From NCBI RefSeq assembly GCF_003265705.1, contig NW_020313140.1:691282-755281 (forward strand): a stretch of 64,000 bases of DNA. Reading direction: 5' to 3'. The position numbers and the translations under genes were made by a program. The notes under the pieces are model-generated. The model was not told where the DNA came from and made no database searches. It was given only the letters and a program-made list of their open reading frames with translations. Below, piece by piece: positions 11,227 through 23,200 of this stretch (its first letter is position 1; every line of letters begins with the position of its first letter). The stretch is from Callorhinus ursinus. Taxonomy: Eukaryota; Chordata; Mammalia; Carnivora; Otariidae.

Positions 11227-14200
11227 CTGTAGATGAAGGAAGGGAAGGGTTAAGGGAGGGGAGACGGAGGGCAGGGAAGCTCTGCCGACATTTGGACCCT
11301 GACTCCCCCCCACCCCCCTCCACCTTCCCGTCCAGCTCCCAAACTCAACTCTGATCCCTCGTCTATCTCCAGTCTGGACCCCAGACCCTCAGTCCATCTG
11401 ACTCCGACTCTGACACCAAAACAGACTTCAGCCTCAATCCTGGATCCCAGCTTGGAATTCCTGGCCTCCCTCCCGAAGCCAGGACTCAAATCCGCCCCAG
11501 GTCTGGGTGTTCAGCTCTCAAGCCAGGCAGGTTTTGGGGGGGGGGGACACCAACCTGAGCCTTCCCCCACCCGGTTCCACACTCACTGATTTGGGGGCGG
11601 CTTTGAGGCTGGAGGCTCCTGCCCACGGGGCCAGTGGCACATGCCCACCCTGGATTCCCTTGTTCCGTGTCCTGTCTCCAGGACTTCCTGAGAAGGCAGG
11701 GAAAGCAAACCTCAGGCCTTGAAACAGACCAAAGCGGGAAGAGGGGAGAGGAAGTGGGGGGCAGGGTGGGGCAGAGAAGAAGGCAGGTAAACCCAGGCAG
11801 GCTGGAGCAGCTTCAAGACTGCAACCCCATCCCAGGAGGAGCCTCTGCCACAGGAGGGAGATCCTGGGAGAGGCGGTGCCAGTCACCCCTGGAGAGAGGA
11901 AGAACCCCACATGCCGGGGAGGAAGGTCCTGGTGGGCCAGCCTCCACCGCGGTCCAGGACCAGCACTCACGGGGTGGGGGTGGGCAGGAGACGGCAGGTT
12001 CCGGACTCGGGGTCCCAGGCACAGTGGGGGTCCCGGGCCAGGACACAGTCCACACAGCTCCCGTAGACGCTGCAGTTGGCTCGGGGAACCCTCCAGATGC
12101 CCCCTGAGAAGCCCGCAAACACTGCGCCCTGGAAAAGAGAGGGAGAGTGACCTCTGCACACCCAGTAAGGGCCCAGCACCCAAGCCCCCCCCGCCTGGTC
12201 AGAAGGCCCCTCGCCACCTGTTCAGGGGCCAGCAGCAGGTTGCGGATAGGTTCGGGATCAGGGAACAGCTGGATCTCCTCCACCAGATGAGCACTGCCGT
12301 CCCCACTCACCACAGCCTTGTGGAGGGCGCCTGTGGCTGTGGAGAGACAGGGAGCACGGACTCAGGCTGGTCAGGCTGCTCCCCTCTATGCTGGGGGGCT
12401 GACGGGAAGTCTGTGATAAACGGCTTGGAACCCCTTGCCCCTCTGTCTTTCCTTTGCAAGAACCCAACCCACTCCTCCCTGGACTTGGGGCAGTGGACAG
12501 CTGAGCCCTTCCGTAGAAACCCCATCAGCATCCACCCTCACCTCCACCAGGTGTCCCTCCTCCAAGGACTTCAGGGAGGTCTGCGCTGCCCGCCCTGTTA
12601 AAAACTGCCACCTTCCCAGCTGGCCTTCGGACCCGCCCGTCCTCAAAATCAGTTTCTAGTCTCATAACACATTAAGTCCTTGGCTCATGTCGTATGTTCG
12701 TTGTCTGTCTGCATACATTCCACAAGCACTGAGCTTTTGTCTGTTGCTCTCTGCTGGGACCCAATATGTGCGCAGCGGATACAGTGGCTGGGAACGTGTC
12801 CTGGAAGGATCGGCGCACCTGTAGCTTTCTCCCATGGAAGCTCGAGGTCATCCACCCCCATCGGGCCCTCCATACACACGCCCGGCAATCCTGCACATTC
12901 CCCGCTGACTCTCGCTCCTTCTCTCCACACTGACTTTTGAATCCACCCCTTTCTCCTCACACCTCCCCCTTTCCTACCCCTCGCTCCCAGCCCAAGACCT
13001 CGTGTCCTCCTCTCCCGCACCATCACAAAAGCCTGTCCGTAAAAGCTGCCTCTGCTTCCTGGACTCCGGCTTCAGCTTCCTCTGCAATTCCCCTGCCAGT
13101 TACCCCCTGGCTTGCCCATTTCTTCACCGTCTGCCTCCCTGCTGGAGCCTGAGGACCTCTCCATCTTTAAAAACAAAAGCATGCTGGTGGGACCCCCTCT
13201 TCCTCCAGTCACCCCCCTCCCCACTTGCCCTTCACAGCCAACATCCTGAAGGAGAGGCCCTGCCCTCGCTGCTCCCAGCCGCCCGACACCCGGCAGCTCT
13301 TCACGGCTCTAATGTGGCCCTCACGTGGCTTCTCTGGGAGACAGACAGCTCCTGCTAGGGCCAGCAAAGCCCTCTGTGTTCCTGTGCCCATCACCCTCTC
13401 CAGACTCAAAGCTCAGAAATGATGGAGACTGCGTTGTTGGGTAACCCCACCATATCTTAGAGCCTAGCAGGGTGCCAGGCACATAGTAGGTGCTCAGGAA
13501 GCATTTGCGGAATGAAAGCAGGAGTGAACGAGCTCCAAGGTTTCCCTCTGCAACCTGGGTTGCGGTCCCTGCTTGGTCACTTCAGGATGTCTGGAGACCT
13601 TTACTCACCGGTGCCCAGGTACAGGACCAGATGGCTGTGCCCATCGACGCCCTGGGCTGTCTCCACCACAAGCCTCGTGTACTCCACACCAGACTTCACC
13701 AGCAGGGGTGTCCCCACCACCTGCTCATCCATCAGGAAATGGTCCTTCATGAAGGTCAAGGCTTTGTCAGAGGAGGGGCCCACGGAGCACTGAAGGGGGA
13801 AGGAGGCGCATCGGGTCAGCGCTCTCCCTCCTGCAAGCTCACCGTTGCCCCCCGACACACTGGTCCAGCCCGCTGGGCCTCCCTCAAGGCGGTCCTCCTC
13901 TCGGGAGGCGATGGAAGCTCTGGGGCTGCCTGGCTTGGCATCCCAGGCTCTGCACACAGTGCCGCGTATCACCGGCTTACTGTGCGGAGGAAACGTACGG
14001 AGACGTGGAAAGTGACATGAAGTAAGAACTCAACAAATGTTGGCTGTTGTCCTTCTCCCGGCCTTGACGCCTTCCCCAGGGGTGCCTGGCAGCTGCGGCA
14101 AGTAGGATGAGGGACGACGTGCCCATGTCAGTAGCCCCAGGCTTACTCAGCATGAGCCCTGGCACACAGCTGGCGCCCAATAAGTGTTTGCCGAGTTAGT

Positions 14201-17200
14201 CACTGAATGAAGGATGTCACAGAAAGGGGTGGTGTCTCACGAACCTGCTCCACAAGTCTGGCGGAGCCCCTTCTCCATTCCGGGCCTCCTTTTCCTCACC
14301 CATAAAATGGGGAGGGGGGCGGTGGACAGAGGGTGGGCTGGCTGTTCTCTGAAGGCCCTGCCCACACCAGCGTGCCATGCACTGTGTCCTGATCTCGGTC
14401 GGGAGCCTTGTCCTCCGCACCCCAGGGCGCTATCTCAGGGCCAGTCCCACTCGGTCACCTGCCACTGTGTCCTCAGACAAGTTACTCCCCTCTGGGAGCT
14501 TCCATTTCCTCATCTGCAATGTGAGGTAATAACATCTGTATTTCATTCTGATGCCAGAATGAGCACATGCACCTACTCTCACTTCCTCCTTCCCTGGAAA
14601 GGGGGGGACGGGGGGAAGGGAAGACAGCCACTGGGTGAAAGCTGAAAAGCAAATGAACAAATATGGTAAAAGACTGAGCAGGAAAAAAAAAAAAAAGAAA
14701 AGAATCTTCTTAAGCCAGCCCCTGGGTAGCCAAAATGATCTGATTTACAAGGCAGAATTCCTAAAGGTCATGAATGAGCAGTGGGCCAGCTCTGGAAGTG
14801 GGAAGGATGGGACTGCGTCAGGAGAGCCTCTGAAAGTCTGTGCACCTGGCAGGCTGGGATCCCGCACCCCTGTGTGGCCCTGCAGGCCCCGGCCCAGGAC
14901 TGGAGGCTCCTTCTTGGGAGACGGGAAAGCAGAGGGTCTCTAGGTGAGGGCAGCAGGCAGGGGTGAAGGCGGGGAGGCGCAGTGCATGTGGGGACACAAC
15001 CCCCGGCCCCCTGGTGCCAGCAGCCAGGCCAGTCTCCCTCCAAGCACAAGGCTGGAAGAGGCCTCCAGAAAACCGAGGGCAGGTCAGAGGTAAGCCCTGA
15101 CAATGTTGATACCAGTGGTCCCCAAGAAAACGGCCCAGCCAGGCCATCTTCTGTGAGCAACAAGGGGCCCACGCTGACGAGTCACATCCAGGGGCGAAGC
15201 TTCCAGAGAGCTTCACAGTCCCCACTCCTATGAGAGCAGAGAGCCCGGAGCCACCAGGCGTGTGAGTTAAACCATGAACACGAAAGAGACCAAAACAAAC
15301 CAATGGAAAAAAACAAACAAAAAGCTAAATGATGCAGAGAAAAGAGACCCTCACAGCAAAGTATTACTGCTGTCTTACCAGAGCTGAGCAAGGACCGTGT
15401 GCCCTTGAAACCAGACCATAATGCTACATAAGAGGAGTCCCCACGGCAGAGAGGGAGCTGGATGCCACACATGACCTGGAAGAAGACCTACAACCACGGT
15501 GAAGGGGTCTTGCCCCCCAGTCAAACTCTGATCTGACCAAGTCTCGAGGCCCAACCTCCAACGAAGGTGTAGGAAATACAGCAACTCCACCACAGAGACC
15601 CATAGTCACCAAGATCTGGACTGAGAAAAATTCTATAGGACAAATAAATGGCAAGAAAAAAAAAAGGGAACATACAGATTAAAAGAGACTTAAAAGAACA
15701 ATGATCTAAAGGGTGCCTAGCCGGCTCAGTCAGAAGAACGTGCCGCTCTTGATCTTGGGGCGGTGAGTTCAAGCCCCACATTGGTTATAGAGATTACTTA
15801 AATAAATAAACTAAAAAAAAAAATAGCTAATCCAAACTTATATATCTTACTTAGATTTTGATTCAAATAAATGGGATTTGGGGGCACTGGGTGGCTTAGT
15901 CGGTTAAGCATCTGCCTTCAGCTCAGGTCATGATCCCGGGCCCTCAGACTGAGCCTGACATCTTTGAGACTACTGGAAATTTGAATACTAAATGCATATT
16001 AGATTAAAGAATTATTCATTTTTATGGTGTGAAGTGGTACTACGGCTATTTTTTTAAGCCCTTATCATTTGGAGATACTAAAATATTTATGGATGATGTA
16101 GGGGGTCGATTGGTGCCCCCCCAATTCGTCCATCTGAAACCCATGAATGTGACTTTATTTGCAAAAAGGGTCTTTGTAGATATAATTAAAAATCTTGAGA
16201 TGAGCTCATTCTGAATTACGATGGGCTCTAAATCTAGTGACAAGTGTCCTCACGAGAAGTGAAGGACACATACAGAGGAGAAGGCAAAGTGATGATGGAG
16301 TGGTTGGGGTGTTTACGAGCCAAGAACAGCAAGGATTGCCAGCCGCCAACGGAATCTGGGGGAGAAACAGAGACATTTTCTCCCCCAGAGCCTCCGCCCT
16401 GCTGGTGCTCTGACTTCCACCGCCTGGCCTCCAGCCTGCAGGAGGATACATTTCTATTGTTTGAAGCCAGGAGGTTTGTGGTAACTTGTTACAGCAGCCT
16501 TACAACACTAATACAGATAAAATGCCATGTCCAGAATCCGCTTCAAAATACCTGGGGGGAGGGGGCGCGTAGGTGGATCATGGCTGAGACAAGTTTGCTT
16601 AGCTATGTGTTGAAGCTGGCTGGTGGGTGGAGGTCCCTTTTACTATTCTGTCTACTTTGTATACATGTGTGACATTCTCTATAATAGAACATTTTTTCTT
16701 TCCTTTTTTTTCTTTTAAAGATTTTATTTATTTGACAGAGAGAGACACAGTGAGAGAGGGAACACAAGCAGGGGGAGTGGGAGAGGGAGAAGCAGACTCC
16801 CCACGGAACAGGGAGCCCGATGCAGGGCTCGATCCCAGGACCTTGGGATCATGACCTGAGCTGAACGCAGATGCTTAACGAATTGAGCCACCCAGGCACC
16901 CCTTTCTTTCCATTTTTATTGGATGTTTCCAAATATTTAAAAAAGATCAAGATTCTTAGGCAAATTATCTCAAATGAGACCCTTCGAAGCAATTTAGAAC
17001 ATACACAGCAATCATCCCCCCTTCAGTTTTGCTGTTTTTTAAAAAAGATTTCTTTATTTATTTTAGAGAGAGAGAGAGACAGCAGGGGGAGGGGCAAAGG
17101 GAGAGGAATAGAGAGAATCTCAAGCAAACTCCCCACTGAGCATGGAGCCCAACGTGGGGCTTGATCTCAAGACCCTGAGATCATGACCTGAGCCGAAACC

Positions 17201-20200
17201 AAGTGCTGCCCTACTGTGCCACCCGGTGCCCCCAGTTTTGCTGCTTTATGCCACTGTGTGATCGACAGAAATGGAAATTGAATGGCATGAGCCAGGTCGG
17301 AAAATTTCACCTGTTTAAATAACAACAAACTAGAGTAGAACGTTTTTATAAAAGAGATATTCAGGGGCGCCTGGGTGGCTCAGTCGTTAAGCGTCTGCCT
17401 TCGGCTCAGGTCATGGTCCCGGGGTCCTGGGATCGAGCCCCGCATCGGGCTCCCTGCTCAGCGGGGAGCCTGCTTCTCCCTCTCCCACTCCCCCTGCTTG
17501 TGTTCCCTCTCTCGCTGCGTCTCTCTCTGTCAAATAAATAAATAAAATCTTTTTTAAAAAGGCTTTTAAAAAGCTCAAAAAATCTAGGAAATTAAATATT
17601 TTAGCAGGAATTAACAATCTGATAGAAGGATTTGAAGATAAAATTGAGACACTCTCCCAGAAAGTGGGGCAAAACCAAAGGCTTGGGAAACTGGTTGGGA
17701 TTTAAAGAGGGAGCGGACCGGTCCGGGAGTCCCAGTAAGAAGTGAGAAAACATCCTAACATGAGAGTCTGCTCCATGAGGGAAGGGACTTCTGTCCACTT
17801 CGTTCACTGCTGTGTCCCCCAGAGCTTGGAACAGTGGCAGGCAGCCTCGAAAAATATTTGTTAAATGAAAAGATAATAGGAGGAAATTGTTCAAGAAAAC
17901 TTCAAACTGAAGGAACTATACTTCCAGGCTGAAGGGGCAGGTTGAACATCCAGCATAATAAAGGAACAGAGTCCCATCAAAGCACAATACCGTGAAATTT
18001 CAGAACAGCTAGGGACAAAGAAAAGGCACTACAAGATTCCAGTGGGAACGGGGACTTTCAGAGACTTAAGAATCGGAAGAACTCTAGATGTCCGTCCCCT
18101 TGAAGATAACAAGGCAAGCCTTCAAAGTTTTGCAGGAAGATTATTTCTAGTCTAGAATTACATGCACATATCAAACTATCAAATGCAAAAGTAGAATAAA
18201 GACATTTTCAGACATTCAGTCTCAAAAAACGTACCTGCCACGTATCTCTTTCCAGGAATCTATGGAGGCTCTGCTCCACTAAAATAAGAAAGTAAGAGAA
18301 AGGAGCGCCCGGCCGGCTCAGTCGCAAGAGCATGTGAGTCTTGATCTCAGGGTTGTGAGTTTGAGCTACGATGGGGGGTAGAGATTACTTAAAAATAAAA
18401 ATCTTAAAAAAATAAAGATAGTGAAAAAAAAAAGAGGAAGCCATGGGATGTAAGAAACATGAAGATGTCACAGAGAGATACAAAGGAGATGCCCAGAATG
18501 ATGAGAAGGGAAATACCAGGATGGTGGCAGTGCCCGGGACGGAGGTCCAGACTGCAGCAGACAGGAACAATCTCCAGGAAGATGGAACTGTTAGAATGCC
18601 TAATGGATCTGTCTTCAGACAGATGCGGATCATTGAGGAAGAGTTTGGGGTTGAATTAATGTTAAGAGCTTAGAAAACAAAGCAAGCCAAAAAAAAAAAA
18701 AAAAAAAAAAAAAAAGGAAAAAAAAAGAAAAAAAAGAAAGAAAAAGAAGAAAAAAGAAAGAAAGAAAAGAAGAGAGATAATTACTCCCCCCAGGGAAATT
18801 CTTAAATTATGCAAAAAGGAAAAGTAATCAGGGCCTGCTCCTTGGCTCAGCTGTGCATGAGTCCTAATCTAAATACTGATCTAACCAAAATTATTATAAA
18901 ACTATGTTGGGAGATGAGGGGTGGGTGCAGTGGTGTGCTGGTAAAGCAGTTGTGGTGGGGGTCAGGGAGCCCTGACTCGTGTTTGTTGACTGCCCTGGCT
19001 CATACTCCCACCATGGTCTCGGGCCACCAGTGTCATGTCAGCGCACGTGAATTTGGAAACAGATGCCCCCAAACAGTTCTTGCTGGTTGCTACAGGCACA
19101 TACACAACTGGGTGGGGGTGGGGGGCACAGGTAAATCCTCACCATCCAGAATGGGAATTCAATAGATCCTGCCTGAAACTGAAACATCAAGAAGTAGCAA
19201 CAAAAGTATGTTAGAGATTTGGAGATTTTGGTATTTACCAAAAGTATCAGCTAAGAGAGTTGAAGGTGGTTGTCCCTCTAGAGAGGGAAAAGTGGAAGAC
19301 AGGGCATAGGGCTGTTTTTGGTAACTGACTGTGTAGATCTATAGGATTCTGTAAATGGTGGCCATATACAACTCGGATCAAAACACAAAAGTTAAATAAG
19401 AAATGCAGATGAAGATGCCTAGGCAGTCCTTGGCACAGCCCATGCTCCCTTGTTTCCCCAGGGATACACCCAGGTATTTGGGGTGCACTTCGCAGAGGGG
19501 AGGACTCTGTGTGCAGGATGGGCTGGACACCTGTGGGATGGGGGCCACCACAGCAGGTGCGTATCTGAGCAGACGGGACTGGTTAGGGCAGGGAGCACTA
19601 ACATTTATTGGACATTTATTGTGCCATGACAGATACTTTGATATGTGCGTTATGTGTGTATCAGTGGGGGCAGAGGGCTGCTCAGTGTTGGGGGTGGTAC
19701 TCACGCTGCCTGGCCGGGGACTGATCTCGGGGACCCCATAAGTAGTCCAGCGTGAAGTCTCTTTGTTCAACTCCTTGTACTTCCCCTCAAAGACACGCTT
19801 GATGTCCTTGAGAGAGAAGGCACAGACGGCAGAGCTCCTGGTCCCACCAATCTGCCTGGGGATAGCCCGAGGGGACATGGTCATCTCTGTTCTCTACCAC
19901 GAAGCTCCCCCTCTAGCCCTCACCCACCCTTGTGAGAAAGCCGTGGAGGGCAGGAGTGTGGAGGGCCGGGTTGGCCTACTGCTGCCTACTTTCCCGCCAG
20001 CCGTGGTGATAAGGGTTAGGAGAGCCCGTCTTAGGATTATCCTTAAGGACAATTAACTGGGTTTCGGGTCTTGGGGTGGCTTCTGCCTGTCTTGCCCAGG
20101 CTGGACTGTACCCATGGGAGGGGCGGTGTAACCAGATCCCGACAGGCTCCAGATGAAGCCCTGCTCCTTTGGGCCCCCTGGATTCTTGATCCTCAGACAA

Positions 20201-23200
20201 CCAACCAGAGCCCGACTATGAGGCTACTTCTATTCCTTTAGCCCTGGTCTGTGGAGACAGGTTCCTCTTGTCCTCTTTAACCTGATTGTGGCACACACCA
20301 TGTCCTCAGTTCTGGATGCCACTGATACCAGCCCCTGCTTACAGCAGATATCTTTGGTACCTGACCCACGGACAGCAGACACCTAAACCTTGTGGGGCCA
20401 GATATTTTGATGCAATGAACTTTTCTCAGCCTCCAAGCAATGACTAGTTTTATCTTCGTGACACTGATGGTGTTTCCCTCTTTGCTCTGGCCATTAGGAA
20501 GCTCAAAGCTAAATTCGTACCCAGCATCCCAACACTGCGTAAATGACAAACATTTGTGATGTGCTGACCCTATCCCTGCCTTCTTATCCTCCCTTTACTC
20601 CCATCTCCTCATCGGTTTGATCTTATCTGGTCTCAGTGTTTGCCTTCCGTGGGCTGCCTCCTACCCTTTTTGGAACCGGGCAGGATATAAAGGAGTAAGA
20701 ACCTCTTTGAGCTTTATTTGTCCCATCTACACGAAGGGCATGAGTCAGATTCCTGGGGCGTGGTGCCCGGCACATGCCTTCCTAGGTGAAGTGCGTGGAG
20801 TGAGCGCTCTGGGCCCCACGACCCGCGTGCAGCCCCCGCGTCCCCGCCGCGCTGCTCACCACTGAGAGCTGAAGGCCGCATAGACGCGGGGCTCGGCGGA
20901 GGCCGCGGCGGGCAGCAGGACGGCGTGGCGGATGACGTTGAAGGGCAGCTGCCCCGGCTGCGAGCACAGCAGCTGGGCCTTCAAGAAGGTCGTCCACTTC
21001 TTCTGCAGCAGCTTGTCGCCGCCCACGTCGTTCTAGGGCCGCGGGGGCGGAGTCAGGGACGCCCCGCCCACCGCGCCCCGCCCCCGCCCCCATTGGGCCC
21101 TGGGCGCTCGGTCCCGCCTCTGCCACCTCCCCATTGGCTCCCCCCACGGCCAGCCCCGTCCCCTCCCGGCCGCAGACCTTGCAGACTCTGGCCACCCGGG
21201 ACGTGTGGAGCTTCTCGAAGAACTCGAACTCGCTGGCTGTCTCCTCGAAGAAGAAGTAGACGAAATGGGTCGAAGGGATGGCTGCCACGAAGGAGGCGTC
21301 CGCTGCGGGGCGGGGCACATAGGCTTAGGGTTGGGACTGGAGCGGCCGGCCTCCCGACGGGATGCCCCGCGGCTGGCCAGGGGTGGCCCTGGGGGCGCCT
21401 GCTCCCGTCGCTTCACGGGGGCGGGGACTGCACCCCCCGAACAGGGCCGCCCGGCACAGAGGGGGCTCTGCACGGAGGACGGCGGAGGGCAGGAACGCGG
21501 CTCTCGGGCCTGGCCGGGTCTCCGCGCTCGGGGCAGGGCCAGACCTGTGCTGGGGGCTCAGGTCCTTACGCTGCAGCCAGCGGAGGAAATTGTCAGTCTT
21601 GAGGACGGGCTGGGGTCCCAGCGTGCGGATCAGGATGGGCTCGCTGCCCAGGAAGTTGTTCATGGTGCCAGAATAGAGCATCCCATCTAGGGGAGAGGGC
21701 GGGAGGCTTCCCGGTTGGAGGGAGCCTCCGCCCTCCTCAGACCTGCCTCTGACCCGGGCCAGTACCCACATGGGTCTCCGGCCCCCTTCCTGTGCCCTCC
21801 ACCTTCCTGTGGCGCCCGTAGCCCAGCTGGCAGACCCCACTGAGCACCGTTGTTAGGGAACCCTGCCGCAGGGAAGAGCCACCCATCATGTCCTTCTGTG
21901 TGCTGGCCTTGTCCAGCCTTTCTCTCACTGCCCCTCACACACCCAGCTGAACCACCTGCCAAATAGAATCACTCTCTCTTCCCCAGAGGGGGCTGTGTTT
22001 TCTGTTTCCACACCTCGGTCCCACCCCTCTCTTCCTGGAACATCATCCGTGCGCATCTACCTAACTTTTGAGGTCCCACTCAAAAGCCAAAGGCCACCTC
22101 GTCCCGGAAGCCAGGATGGGGAGTCTGTCTGCGAGGACACAGAGGGTGATTTCTCTGTAACCTCTGTGGAACAAATGGCCGAAGCTCAGGCCTCTTCTCT
22201 GCCCAAGACCCTTACCAGACCCGTGTGAACCCTCTCTCCCTATCTCTCTCCACCTCCTTTGTGGCAGCATCAGCAGGAGCTGGTGGTTGGGGTGCTGAGT
22301 CTCCCTCTGATCTGGTGTTCAGAGGCTCCTGGCTTCCGCTCCCTCTGTTCCCTTTCAGGAAACTGTCAGCTTCCATATTTCACAGAATGACCCCGGAAAG
22401 CGGATGCCAGGAACCTGATACTCACCTGCCAAGACAGCCGTGTGCTTGTGGGCAGGGTCAAAGGGACTTTGGCCTTTCCCCTCCACAACCTTGTCCTCGG
22501 AGATGGGCAACAGGTAGGAATCTTGGAGTTCCTAAAGGGGGGGAGAGGCTGGGGGCCAGAATGCCAGAGTCTCATGTCTGGGAAATGAGGGGCGTGAGGG
22601 AGGGAGAGGGACGTGGAGGGGAACTGAGGCCAGGAAGCTCACGAGGGTCCCACATCCGGAAGAGCAGGGTCTTCCAGAGCTAGAGAGGAGGGGGTTAGGT
22701 GTGAGAAGGGGTGCTTGGGCCTGAGCGCCGGGAGCCGTAACTCACAATGAAGGTGCACGCGGGGCTGAAGGCAAAGGTACCACAGGCGTACAGGTGGCTG
22801 GCGTTGAAAGAGACCAGGACACGGATAAAGTTGAAGCACTGTGTCTGGGGAGACGGAGAATCCGGGTGTCCGGCTACTTGCCCCTCGCACCTGGGCCCCA
22901 CGGGCTGCCCCCCACTTCCCAGGGGGTAGAGGGCCCGGAATTGCTGAGGCAGTCCCTGGACGTCTTCACAGAACGTGGCGCAGACGATCACCATGGAAAG
23001 AAACCTCCTCCACTACCTGCCCAACCTGACGTCATCCAGTGATGGTCTGGGGACTCTGGGGTTCTCCACCCAGAGCCCCCAAACCCCCACCTCCACTTAC
23101 CTCATGGCTCTTCTTCTTAAAGGCGCATTCACTCTTTTTTTGGTCGCTGGCTGGCCAGGGTATCTGCAGCGGGGGGTCAGGAGGGAGAGGATGTGAGGTC

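Larger units (their letters stand above)
15640..16700 (+). repeat. Old LINE-1 3' UTR broken by two SINEs and one LTR
   Basis: Segments in L1 order: TAAAAGAGACTTAAAAG (about 15680), TTTTGATTCAAATAAATGGG (about 15855), GAGACTACTGGAAATTTGAA to AAGAATTATTC (about 15965-16015), and after the LTR a stretch ending TTTGTATACATGTGTGACATT (about 16655). The interruptions are at 15711-15823, 15880-15963 and about 16096-16516. No coding part of L1 is present. Confidence 0.65.
13790..19704 (-). other. SEMA4A: SEMA4A large intron between coding exons 9 and 10, filled with nested repeats
   Basis: No exon is seen. The stretch carries a MIR fragment (about 14440-14560, plus strand), an L1 3' region with SINE and LTR insertions, four further can-SINEs, L2 and L1/HAL1-like scraps and a long purine tract. 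Repeats explain most of its length. Confidence 0.75.
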
